Source: an uncultured Planctomycetaceae bacterium (GTDB lineage Bacteria; Planctomycetota; Planctomycetia; Planctomycetales; Planctomycetaceae). Taken from it: a DNA stretch of 46,643 bases. The stretch lies in contig CAIOKE010000135.1 in the NCBI GenBank assembly GCA_903858815.1, positions 1 to 46,643 on the forward strand, given 5' to 3'. The position numbers and the translations under genes were made by a program. A model generated the notes under the pieces. The model made no database searches. It was not told the origin of the DNA and worked only from the letters and a program-made list of their open reading frames with translations. Numbering within the stretch: the first letter of the stretch is position 1; each line of letters starts with the position of its first letter. Positions 8,407 through 17,600 of the stretch are shown here, piece by piece.

Positions 8407-10422
8407 ATGCTGAAAGCTCGTTATCTGCTGCTGACACTGACTCTGGTCTTCAGCTTCGGGACGCCCTCCATCGCACAGGCTCAAAGCGACGAGCCTGCCA
8501 GCCCGTTGCAGTTGATTCAGGAAGGCAAGCGCCCTCTGTTAACGATCACGTTTTCGGGGGCCGACCGATTTATGTCGAAATCGAAGTACATCTTCGAAGC
8601 TTCAGAGCACACTGAAGTATTCGGGATGATTGAAACGTTCATGAAAGACTCCATGAACGATCTGGAGGGTTTTAACCGGGGCAAGCCGTTCGGCATCATG
8701 GGTTATCTGCCCGTGGCGTTTCCTCCACTGCCTGAGTTTGTGGCCTTTGTGCCAGTGGACTCTGTGGAAGCGGCGACCAAGCTGGTCGAGAAAGCTCCGG
8801 TTGTGATCAGCAAGGGTTCCGAGGAAGGTCGCTACGAGGTGATTGGCCCGAACCGGACATTTCCGGTGTTGATGCGTGACGGCTATGCGTTCATTCCTCT
8901 GGGGAATACTCCGGATGCCAAAATCCTTGAGCGTGAGTTTCCCGATCCGGCTGACCTGCTGGCCGGGCAGGCGCAGGAGTATGACGCTGCTGTGCGTCTG
9001 GATGTGGAATCCATCCCAGTCGCCACTCGCACCCTGCTGTATGGTCTGATCAACAGCGGCATTTCGACACAGCTGCAGCAGCGTGACGGAGAAGCCGAGG
9101 GCGCCTACCGCATTCGCAGAACTGAGGGTGAGCGGGGTCTGGCGGCACTGAAGATGCTGTTCATGGACTGTCAGAAGATCACGTTCGGCGTGAACATTTC
9201 CGAAGATGAGCAGGCTGTGAATCTTGATATGGTGATTGATGCCATCAAGGGATCGCAGATGCTGAAAGAGATGTTCAGCTCAACAGAACGTCCCAGCTAC
9301 TTCATTCCGCTGCTGGACGAGAACGCCGCGGTTTCCGTTTCGATTTCCTCGCTGATGGCGGATCGTGAGAAGGAAGCTTATGGCGAGATGATGGAAGGCT
9401 TCCGCATGGAAGTGGCTCGGCTGATTGAAGAGAACAAGCTGGGGCCGGTGCCTGACGAAAACAGTCCGATTGGACAGGCGATGACGGCCATCCAGAAGAC
9501 TCTGCAGGAAGGCCACATGGACATTTTCGCTCAGTTTTACCGCGACTCTGCCGGTAAGCTGGCGATTGTGTGGGCAGGTCGTGTGCAGGATGGTGAAGCG
9601 ATCAATTCGGGTGCAATGGACGTCCTGACTCGTCTGAAAGACATTGAAGAAGTGCAGAGCATGGGCGAGCTGCAGATCAATGCGGGCGAGCATCACGGCG
9701 TGATGCTGCATCGGCTGACCTTTGCTGCACAGCCTCCGGAAGCCGTGGCCGTGTTCGGCGACAATGTGGGCATGACGATGGGGATGGGGGCCACAGCGAT
9801 CTGGGGTGTGATTGGTGGTGAAGAATCGCTGGCCACACTGAAGAGCGTGATGGACAAGCTGGAAGAAGCGCAGGCGACGGCAGCTGATCAGCGAACACCG
9901 CCCAACCTCCGCGTGATCATCAACGTGAATCAGCTGGTGGAAATGGCAGAGATTGCTCGCGAAGTCAGCATGACACGACGCAGTGAGCGTGAGGCACAGG
10001 CTGGTGCTGAAGCCGCGATTGCCCAGACGACCACGGACGCTCCGGCAGCCGGTGCTGGCGCTGCTCCGGCCGCTGCTGCTCCGGGAGCTGGCGGGGCTGG
10101 TGCAGCACCCGGTGGTCCGGGCGCTGGCCGAGGCTTTGGGCGTGGCGGTGCTGGTCGTGGTCGCGGCGGATTCCAGCCCAGCCCGGCACAGGCTGCTGCA
10201 ATGCAGCGTCGTGCTGAGCAGGGTCGCCAGATAGCCCTTGAAACTCTGAAGGAAGGCGATGATCGCATCGAAATTGATTCACGACTGACCGAAACCGGGG
10301 CTCGACTGCGAGTGCGTCTGGAGCAGGGGTTTGTGAAACTGTTCGGTCGACTGGTAGCGAACGGGATTTCGGGTGGTGAAGCAGAAGAAGCTCCACAGGC
10401 AACCCCGGCCCCCGTGCAGTAG
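8407..10422 (+). CDS. Exported protein of unknown function with Ala/Gly/Pro-rich low-complexity segment
   Basis: A 671-residue protein starting at the ATG at 8407, immediately before a clear signal peptide (MLKARYLLLTLTLVFSFG, cleavage after IAQAQ). An in-frame start at 8287 would put 40 non-signal-like residues in front and is less likely. The first 500 residues look like a folded alpha/beta protein without a motif I recognise (FMSKSKYIFEASEHTEVFG near the start). Near residues 540-590 is a low-complexity stretch of Ala, Gly and Pro that turns into Gly-Arg repeats (GRGFGRGGAGRGRGG). A short conserved-looking C-terminal part follows. No catalytic motif is visible. The gene stands alone, with a hairpin in its leader and a strong terminator 28 bases after the stop. 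Proteins of this general kind are common and uncharacterised in planctomycetes; I assign no function. Confidence 0.8.
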   Translation: MLKARYLLLTLTLVFSFGTPSIAQAQSDEPASPLQLIQEGKRPLLTITFSGADRFMSKSKYIFEASEHTEVFGMIETFMKDSMNDLEGFNRGKPFGIMGYLPVAFPPLPEFVAFVPVDSVEAATKLVEKAPVVISKGSEEGRYEVIGPNRTFPVLMRDGYAFIPLGNTPDAKILEREFPDPADLLAGQAQEYDAAVRLDVESIPVATRTLLYGLINSGISTQLQQRDGEAEGAYRIRRTEGERGLAALKMLFMDCQKITFGVNISEDEQAVNLDMVIDAIKGSQMLKEMFSSTERPSYFIPLLDENAAVSVSISSLMADREKEAYGEMMEGFRMEVARLIEENKLGPVPDENSPIGQAMTAIQKTLQEGHMDIFAQFYRDSAGKLAIVWAGRVQDGEAINSGAMDVLTRLKDIEEVQSMGELQINAGEHHGVMLHRLTFAAQPPEAVAVFGDNVGMTMGMGATAIWGVIGGEESLATLKSVMDKLEEAQATAADQRTPPNLRVIINVNQLVEMAEIAREVSMTRRSEREAQAGAEAAIAQTTTDAPAAGAGAAPAAAAPGAGGAGAAPGGPGAGRGFGRGGAGRGRGGFQPSPAQAAAMQRRAEQGRQIALETLKEGDDRIEIDSRLTETGARLRVRLEQGFVKLFGRLVANGISGGEAEEAPQATPAPVQ

Positions 10423-10450
10423 TTGACGGCTCGTCGAACCAGCCGAATAC

Positions 10451-10482
10451 AGGCGGAACGCTTTGCGTTCCGCCTTTTTTTT
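10451..10482 (+). terminator. Rho-independent terminator
   Basis: A perfect 11-bp stem, AGGCGGAACGC and GCGTTCCGCCT around a TTT loop, runs directly into eight T residues on the plus strand. It lies 28 bases after the stop codon at 10422 and is the clearest intrinsic terminator in the window. Confidence 0.95.
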
Positions 10483-10514
10483 GCTCTGCACGAACTGATC
10501 GGCGCGGTGTTTTC

Positions 10515-10548
10515 GTCAGTGGTCAGTGATCAGTGGTCAGTGATCAGT
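10515..10548 (+). repeat. Short tandem repeat of a GTCAGTGATCAGTG-like unit
   Basis: Two and a half near-identical copies of a 14-base unit (GTCAGTGGTCAGTG / ATCAGTGGTCAGTG / ATCAGT). Related CAGTGATC/GTCAGT words also lie beside the REP-like blocks at 225-255 (reverse strand) and 46367-46381, so this seems to be a flanking part of the dispersed repeat. Confidence 0.7.
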
Positions 10549-10557
10549 AAACGCCAA

Positions 10558-10670
10558 AGTTCCCCCTGGGAGGGCGAGGCTCCCGCCGAGCCGAACACTC
10601 CCGCCGCCAGACTGGCGAGCCGTCAGCGCCAGCTGACAGGTGTTGTTGTTCGTGCGGTTGGAGGGTGCAT
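10558..10670 (+). repeat. REP-like dispersed repeat, plus orientation
   Basis: Contains AGTTCCCCCTGGGAGGGCG followed by AGGCTCCCGCCGAGCC, then a spacer, then GGCGAGCCGTCAGCGCCAGC and TGACAGGTGTTGTTGTTCG. The second half can fold as GTCAGC/GCTGAC around GCCA. The same order of elements occurs at 26990-27075 and 46392-46475. The copy lies between the terminator at 10482 and the 3' end of the DUF1501 gene. Confidence 0.8.
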
Positions 10671-10678
10671 CGGTCAGG

Positions 10679-12085
10679 TCAGGACAGGATGCCCTGAATC
10701 ACTTCACCGCGACTGATCGGGATCGGTCGTCCCAGAGTGTCATGAATCACCGCATGTGGATCCAGCCCCAGACAATGAAAAATTGTGGCGGTCAGGTCCT
10801 GTGGACTGGTTTTGTTTTCTTTTGCAGAACCGCCGATTTCGTCCGAAGCTCCATACACAGCGCCACCTTTGATGCCACCGCCGGCCATGACGGCAGAGAA
10901 CACGTGGCCCCAGTGATCTCGCCCGCCGGCTGCATTCATGCGTGGCGTCCGCCCGAATTCGGACATCACCACAACCAGCGTTTCGTCCAGCATGCCGCGC
11001 TCACTGAGATCTTCCAGCAGGGCTGCCAGCGCCTGATCGGCCGAAGGACACAGCACGTCCTTCAGCCGTTGTGTTTCACGAGCATGACTGTCCCAGCACG
11101 GGGCGTCGCTGGGTTCGTCAGGTCCGCGATACCAGTTGACCTGCACCAGAGAAACTCCGGCTTCCACCAGTCGACGGCCCATCAGCACGCTTTGGCCAAA
11201 CTGACTGCGGCCATAGCGATCTCGCAGCTCAACCGGTTCGCGATCCAGTTCGAACGCTTCGCGGGCCGGCGACGAGCCCAGCACGTCAAAGGCCCGATCG
11301 GTCAGCTGATCCCAGCCTGCATCCGACATTCTGAGTTGTCCAGGCAGGCTGGGGTGCAGGTGTCTGAGCAATTGTCGACGCTGTTGCAAACGACGTTCAT
11401 CCACGTCATTGCTGAGGAGAAATTCGTCAATGCGTGCGGAGGCACTGGCTGGCTGACAGTTCAGCAGCCACGGTTCCACGGCCCGACCGAGATATCCGGC
11501 ATCCTGTCCGGGCCAGACGCTGCCGTCTGTGTTGAAGATCCGATGGGGCAACCGCACGGCTGCGGGCAGCTGCCCACGTGGTGACAGCAGACTGCGAGCG
11601 ATGGCGGCGAGGTGCGGTGAATCATTGGGAAAGCCCGGGTTGGCATTTTCGGCATTCATCGGGGCGTGTGGCACGCCCGTCATCATGTAATAGCCGCTGG
11701 AGGAGTGAGCGTTGTCTCCGGTGGACATGGCCCGCAGGATGGCCAGCCGATCTGCCAGCAGTGCTGTTCGTGGCCACAATTCACACAACTGCAGCCCGGG
11801 CACGGACGTTGCGATGGGTCCCCAGGCACCGCGGATCTCTTGTGGAGCATTGGGTTTCGGGTCGAACGTGGAGTGTTGTGGTGGCCCGCCCATCAGGAAC
11901 AGGATGATGCAGGCTTTTGCGCGAGCCGCCGGTTTGCTGACCAGCGGGCTGGCCGCCTGCGCTGACGAAAGTTGCCAGAGCTGCGGCAGACCGAGCCCCA
12001 GCGCGGAAAGCCCGCCGATGTGCAGCAGCTGACGGCGAGCGACCCCGTCACACAGGCGTACCGGTTGCTGCTGCAGGCTCAGCAT
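10679..12085 (-). CDS. DUF1501 family exported protein
   Basis: A 468-residue member of the DUF1501 family, distantly related to sulfatases and alkaline phosphatases and strongly expanded in planctomycetes. It begins with a Tat-like leader (ARRQLLHIGG followed by GLSALGLGLPQLW), so export across the inner membrane is expected. Family marks are FLMGGPPQHSTFDPKPNAP near residue 65, the GDNAHSSSGYYMMTGVPH segment, VVMSEFGRTPRM and the C-terminal GGRDHWGH. DUF1501 genes are often next to DUF1549/DUF1553 genes; here the nearest such gene is 2.5 kb away on the other strand (14644), so the pair is not one transcript. Substrate unknown. The start at 12085 puts the Tat motif at residues 17-18, which is normal; no strong ribosome-binding site is visible. 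Confidence 0.92.
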   Translation of the reverse strand: MLSLQQQPVRLCDGVARRQLLHIGGLSALGLGLPQLWQLSSAQAASPLVSKPAARAKACIILFLMGGPPQHSTFDPKPNAPQEIRGAWGPIATSVPGLQLCELWPRTALLADRLAILRAMSTGDNAHSSSGYYMMTGVPHAPMNAENANPGFPNDSPHLAAIARSLLSPRGQLPAAVRLPHRIFNTDGSVWPGQDAGYLGRAVEPWLLNCQPASASARIDEFLLSNDVDERRLQQRRQLLRHLHPSLPGQLRMSDAGWDQLTDRAFDVLGSSPAREAFELDREPVELRDRYGRSQFGQSVLMGRRLVEAGVSLVQVNWYRGPDEPSDAPCWDSHARETQRLKDVLCPSADQALAALLEDLSERGMLDETLVVVMSEFGRTPRMNAAGGRDHWGHVFSAVMAGGGIKGGAVYGASDEIGGSAKENKTSPQDLTATIFHCLGLDPHAVIHDTLGRPIPISRGEVIQGILS

Positions 12086-12332
12086 CTGCGGGCAACTTTC
12101 AAAGGAAGACAGCGAGGCGGGAAAAACGAGGGGGGGCGGACATCAGACTCCAGTCTATCGGGCTGAATTGCTCGTGGCAATCACTTTTCACGCTCACCAG
12201 GGGGCTCGGTGCCGCTGAATGGTGCAATTTGTTGGAAATTCCGGACAGGACAAGGCCGTTCACGGCTTGCCAGCAGCGTTCAGTCACTCAAGAATCCGCC
12301 CGGAATCCGAACCCGTTGCAAAGCTTTTCCGT

Positions 12333-13499
12333 ATGTCCGTTTCCAGCCCGAACGATCGCCCGCCTGCATTGCTGCTGCGTCGGCGTCGCCGCGCGATCTC
12401 GCTGGCGGCAGTGCTGCTCCTGCTGCTCCTCGCTCCTCGCCTGTTGACTCACACGCCCCTGCGGTCATGGCTGTTGTCAGCTCTTGTGGGGAAACGCGAT
12501 CTGCAGGTGCAGGCCGGTGCTGCCTCCGGAGGCTGGCTGCAGCCACTGTCATTCGAACAGGTGTCGTTGCTGCACACTGCAGGTTCACTGGAATGCACCA
12601 TCGCAAAAGTGCAGACTGGTGTCAGCCTGCTGCAGTACCTGATCCGTTCTCCCGATTCGTTTGCCGTATCAGCCAACTCTGTCCAGCTCACCGTGCATAT
12701 TGACGAACAGGGTCGCTGGCCAACACTGGATTCTGATGGGCGGACTGTTGAGCGTATTCGCTGGGCGATTACTGAGGGCACACTGGTGCTGACGGTTCCC
12801 TGGCGTCCTGTGCCTCTGATCAATCTGCAGCAGCTGGCCATCAGCGGTCGCATTGAACCCGATTCGCACGGACATCGGCAGCTGGAAATCGACGCTTGCC
12901 GATTGCTGGACCACACTCCGCTTGACGACAGCCACGCTCAGCAGAATCTGGCACTTGTTGCTCCGGTCCTTTCGCAGACCACGAACATTACCGGTACGGC
13001 ATCGCTGACGCTTGAAGCTCTGCGGATCCCGCTGGACGGGGTGCAGGAATTTTCTCCGTTTCCTCTGCGGGGTACTGTGGTGCTGCATCAGTTGCAGGCG
13101 AAACTGACCGAGCAGATTCTGCAGCAGGTAACAGACGCCTTTGGGGGGCTGCCGGTGACTTTGCCGGCACAGATCACAGCGCCCCGTGAATCGCGCATAG
13201 CCTTCGAAGTTTCCGAGGCTGGTATTCGCCATCAGCAGATGCGATTCAGCTTTAAGGGCCTGACGCCGGCTGTGCAGATTGCGACCAGTGGTATTCTGCG
13301 ACTGGATGAGACGATCCAGCTGACATTGTCACTGCAGGCGGGCTGGGCTCAGCTGTTACGACCACCATGGAATATACTGGCCAACCTGGGTCTGCAACGA
13401 TTTTCCATGCGAGCCACGGGCAGTGTTGATGCGCCGGTCCTGCAGTCTGCGGCCTCTGCGGAGACGTCTGAGCCTGAGCCTGAGTCTAACCGCCGGTGA
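12333..13499 (+). CDS. Membrane-anchored AsmA/TamB-like protein
   Basis: A 388-residue protein counted from the ATG at 12333; an in-frame ATG at 12219 would add 38 residues that do not look like a leader. The start is followed by a basic stretch (LLLRRRRR) and one hydrophobic segment (AISLAAVLLLLLLAPRLL), giving an N-in anchor with the rest in the periplasm. The body consists of short beta-strands, e.g. LQVQAGAASGGWLQPLSFEQVSL and later RWAITEGTLVLTVPWRPVP, the look of AsmA/TamB/DUF748-type proteins that line lipid-transfer grooves or work in the envelope. This link is by appearance only. The last 14 bases overlap the 3' end of the convergent gene on the minus strand. The final residues (PEPESNRR) are unstructured. 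Confidence 0.65.
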   Translation: MSVSSPNDRPPALLLRRRRRAISLAAVLLLLLLAPRLLTHTPLRSWLLSALVGKRDLQVQAGAASGGWLQPLSFEQVSLLHTAGSLECTIAKVQTGVSLLQYLIRSPDSFAVSANSVQLTVHIDEQGRWPTLDSDGRTVERIRWAITEGTLVLTVPWRPVPLINLQQLAISGRIEPDSHGHRQLEIDACRLLDHTPLDDSHAQQNLALVAPVLSQTTNITGTASLTLEALRIPLDGVQEFSPFPLRGTVVLHQLQAKLTEQILQQVTDAFGGLPVTLPAQITAPRESRIAFEVSEAGIRHQQMRFSFKGLTPAVQIATSGILRLDETIQLTLSLQAGWAQLLRPPWNILANLGLQRFSMRATGSVDAPVLQSAASAETSEPEPESNRR

Positions 13500-14355
13500 C
13501 CTGCAGTTCGCGGTCGCCGGTATCGGAACGCTGCTGCCGCTGAGCCAGCACGCGAACCAGCCGGCGTGCCAGACGAGCATTACGTTCGTACTGGCCGCAA
13601 TCCTGACACAGTCTGAGCACGCCACCATTCTGCAGGTACTGTCGCCAGCCTGACGGCAGGCTGCTGGTCCGCTGCATTCCCCGTACGACGATCAGTGGCT
13701 GGATCCGGCTGGCAGTGGACCGACTGAGCCACTGCAGAAAGTCACCTTCCGGACGATAAGAATCTTCCGCGAACTGTGACCCCTTGCTCAGCAGAGAATC
13801 GCTGGGAACCAGCAGATTCAGAGCATGCCGGCCAGCATGACTGACAGTCATCTGCAGACCCATGCGAATGCACTGTTCAGCGTGCCGGCGAGTATGCAGT
13901 GCCTGGCTGCCGGGCAGTACAATCAGCGTGCGTGCGGATAATTCGATTGCCAGTTCCACGGCCTGAGCCGCATCTTCAACAGCGTGTTCGAATGAGCGTT
14001 GCAGACTGCCCGTGAAGCCACCCGTATATCCCAGACTGCTGATGCGAATACCGGCTTCACCAAGTACGTCAAGCAGACGCTGAGCACCCAATGCGCGGAC
14101 CTGCTGACGGCGGATGCTGACGTATCGCACAGAGCGATCCTGCAGCTGCTGCACTTCGCTGACCAGAGATTCCACCGTGCGAGATTTGATTGGACTGGCT
14201 GTCGCTACGCGCAATGCCGTCTGACAGGCAGACAACTTTGCAGTTGATTCCAGAAAGACATCCATGGAATACAGCAGGCCTGAAGTGGATCTGCTGCGAG
14301 CAACAGAACTGTTGCCTGCAGCCGGAGCAGACGAAGAAGACAGGTAGCGTGGCAC
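13486..14355 (-). CDS. TIM-barrel protein of the sugar phosphate isomerase/AP-endonuclease type
   Basis: A 289-residue protein whose middle looks like the xylose-isomerase-like TIM barrel: strand-helix units RYVSIRRQQVRALGAQRLLD, IRISSLGYTGGFTGS, the helix with AAQAVELAIELSARTLIVLPG (distance-dependent ordering of TIM-barrel isomerases) and later LLVPSDS. The metal ligands of active isomerases (a conserved Glu, Asp, His set) are not obvious, so it may be a divergent or non-catalytic member. The start is uncertain: GTG at 14355 gives a Ser/Ala-rich leader, while ATG at 14265 (MDVFLESTAKL) would shorten it by 30 residues. The stop (TAG at 13486-13488) lies inside the end of the convergent gene. 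It is divergent from the gene at 14644, with 288 bases between them. Confidence 0.6.
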   Translation of the reverse strand: MPRYLSSSSAPAAGNSSVARSRSTSGLLYSMDVFLESTAKLSACQTALRVATASPIKSRTVESLVSEVQQLQDRSVRYVSIRRQQVRALGAQRLLDVLGEAGIRISSLGYTGGFTGSLQRSFEHAVEDAAQAVELAIELSARTLIVLPGSQALHTRRHAEQCIRMGLQMTVSHAGRHALNLLVPSDSLLSKGSQFAEDSYRPEGDFLQWLSRSTASRIQPLIVVRGMQRTSSLPSGWRQYLQNGGVLRLCQDCGQYERNARLARRLVRVLAQRQQRSDTGDRELQVTGG

Positions 14356-14643
14356 CGTGCTGTTGATGAATGTTCATAACAGCCTGCCTCGCACAGGTGT
14401 ACTCTGCAGGATTCAGCGGCACTTGTAAACGCGGTTCAGGTCGGTTTCCCGACTTGATTGTCACGTTTTTTTTCTGTCTCAGTTTGTACCATTTTCCGGC
14501 TTGACGCAGGAGCACCCAACCGATAGCGGAGACTCTGCGCGAACCTGACATTTTTCAGTCACACGTCAGTTTGACAAACCCGCCTGTTGCCGTGCACCCA
14601 TCGCTTGTGCGAAGATACCAACCCACACTGATCTCGCAACGTA

Positions 14644-17600
14644 ATGAGCTCGCTTCCTTCCCGCCTGTTCGGAACTTTCAACATGGTCTGTCGCCGACTG
14701 CTGCTGCTGCTGGCCTCCGCATTGCTGCCGCTGTCAGGCTCGCAAATCGCCGCCGATGAACTGTTCACTCAGCAGATTGCTCCGCTGCTGGAACGTCGCT
14801 GCCTGTCCTGTCACAACTCGGTGGATCGTCGTGGTCAGTTTTCTTTACAGACGCAGCAGGATGTGTTGCAGTCGGGGCACATTGTGCCCGGCCAGCCGGC
14901 CGACAGTCAGCTGCTGACCGTGATTACTTCACAGAATGGAAAAGCTCCGGAAATGCCCGGTTCAGGGCCTCCGCTGACCCCGGCAGAAGTGCAGTTGCTG
15001 CAGCAGTGGATCCAGCAGGGCGCACTGTGGCCAGCTGATCGACAGCTGCAGGAACCTGTTGTCTCAGACTTCAGCTGGTGGTCATTTCAGCCCCTCGCAG
15101 AACCTGCGGTACCGCAGTTCACTGACGCCGCTGCAGCGGCGTGGATCCGGACTCCTGTCGATGCCTTTGTCCTGCAGTCACTGCGTCAGGCGGGTCTGGA
15201 ACCATCACCGGCCGCCAGCCGTCGTACCCTGATTCGCCGACTGTCCTTTGACCTGCTGGGACTGCCTCCACAACCCGCGGAAATTGAAGCTTTCGTCAGT
15301 GACCCGGACCCGCAGGCCTGGGAAAAACTGGTCGACCGCTATCTGGCCGCCCCACAGTACGGCGAACACTGGGCCCGCCACTGGCTGGATGTGGTCCGCT
15401 ATGCCGATACCTGCGGCTACGATAAGGACAAACTGCGTCCAAACGCCTGGCCCTATCGCGACTATGTCATCAGTGCACTGAACGCTGATAAGCCGTGGGA
15501 CCGCTTCGTCCAGGAACAGATCGCCGGTGACATTCTGTATCCCGGCACCTCAGATGGAATTCTGGGGCTGGGCTTTATCGCCGCGGGACCATGGGACTTT
15601 ATCGGACACGTCGAAGTCCCGGAGTCTAAAATCGACGGCAAAGTGGCTCGCAATATCGACCGAGACGACATGGTTGTCGGCACTCTCAACGCCTTCTGCA
15701 GTCTCACCATCCAGTGTGCGCGCTGCCACAACCACAAATTTGATCCGTTTACTCAGCAGCATTACTACGGGCTGCAGTCTGTGTTTGCTGCCGTGGATCG
15801 GGCCGAACGACCGTATGACACAGATCCGCAGGTCGAACAGAAACGAACTCAACTGCAGAATGACCGTCAGCAGGCACTACAGCAGCGTGATCAGATCATG
15901 GCAGAAATCCGCACCGCTGGTGGGCAGCAGCTGACAGATCTGGAACAGCAGGCAGCAGCGCTGAAACCCAAAACCGTGGTTGCTGACAAGAAGCCCGAGT
16001 ATGGCTATCACAGCAATATTGATGCACAGAATTCAGCAGAGAAATGGGTGCAGATCGATCTGGGTTCAGCACGCTCCGTGCAGACGGTCGTGCTGCATCC
16101 CTGTCATGACGAATTCGGCGGGATTGGATCCGGCTTCGGATTCCCGGTACGATTCAAAGTGGATGTGGCACTGCAGCCCGCACAGAACGCCACCATGGAA
16201 TGGACCACCATCCTTGATCAGACGGCTGCCGATTTTCCCAACCCCGGACTGCTGCCAGTCACCGCTACCGCTGACCGGTCTGTGCAGCTGATTCGCGTCA
16301 CAGCCGTCAAACTGGCACCACGCTCTGCTGATTACATCTTTGCACTTGCTGAACTGGAGGCGCTGCAGGCGGATGGTACCAACGTGGCCACCGGCGCTGT
16401 TGTCACATCACTGGATTCCATTGAAGCCCCGGTCCGCTGGGGTCGTAACAACCTTGTTGATGGTCACTGGCCTGCTGCGGCTGATCCGACGGCCGAACGA
16501 CAGCTGGCTGATACCGCAAAAGCACTGAATACTCTGATGTCGTCACTGCTGACGACACAGCGGCAGCAGGCACTGGATCAACTGGCGGCAACCATCACTG
16601 CTGCTGATGCAGAGCTGCGTGGACTGCCGGTTGGCCGCATGGTGTATGCGGCTGCCACCCACTTCGGTACTCAGGGCAATTTCATCGCCACTCAGGGTAA
16701 ACCCCGTGAAATCCGGTTACTGCATCGCGGCAATGAAACTCAGCCCCGCGAACTGGTGCAACCGGGCACTGTGCCACTTTCCAGCACGGACAATTACGTG
16801 TTTCAGCTGCCCGAAAATCACACCGAAGGCGATCGTCGGGCCGCACTGGCTCGCTGGATTGTCCGACCAGAGAATCCACTCACATGGCGTTCAATCGTTA
16901 ATCGAGTCTGGCAGTACCATTTCGGTCGAGGCCTTGTGGATTCACCGAATGATTTTGGACGCATGGGACAGACTCCCAGTCATCCTGAGCTGCTGGACTG
17001 GCTGGCCAACCGTTTTCTGCACGACGGACAATCGCTGAAATCACTGCATCGCCTGCTGCTGCTCAGCAGTGCGTGGCAGCAGTCGGCTGAGCAGCGAGAT
17101 GCGGCGCTGACTGTTGATGCTGACAACCGATTGCTGTGGCGGATGAATCGTCGTCGACTGACCGCGGAAGAACTGCGCGATGCCGTACTTTCCGTCAGTG
17201 GATCACTGGATGCGAAAATGGGCGGGCCCGGCTTCTACCTGTTCGCTCTGGAAAAAACCGACCATTCGCCACATTACGAATACCACAAGTTTGATCCCGC
17301 TGATCCTCAGTCGCATCGTCGCAGCATCTATCGATTCATTGTGCGATCTCAGCCGGACCCATTCATGACCACACTGGACTGTGCGGATTCCTCACAAAGC
17401 ACTCCCAGACGCCATGAAACCCTCACACCGCTGCAGGCTTTGTCGCTGCTGAACAACCGCTTCAATCTGGTCATGTCGCTGCGGTTTGCCGATCGACTGA
17501 CGCGGGACGCTGCCACGGATGAACAACGACTGCAGCTGGCTTTTCAGCTGGTTTCCGGACGAACACCTGACGCTGAAGAAATTGCCGATATGCTGCAGTA

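Noticed and set aside
14356-14643. TTGACA/TTGACG words as promoters in the divergent gap
   Set aside because: TTGACG near 14492 and TTGACA near 14570 lack a convincing -10 box at 16-18 bases.
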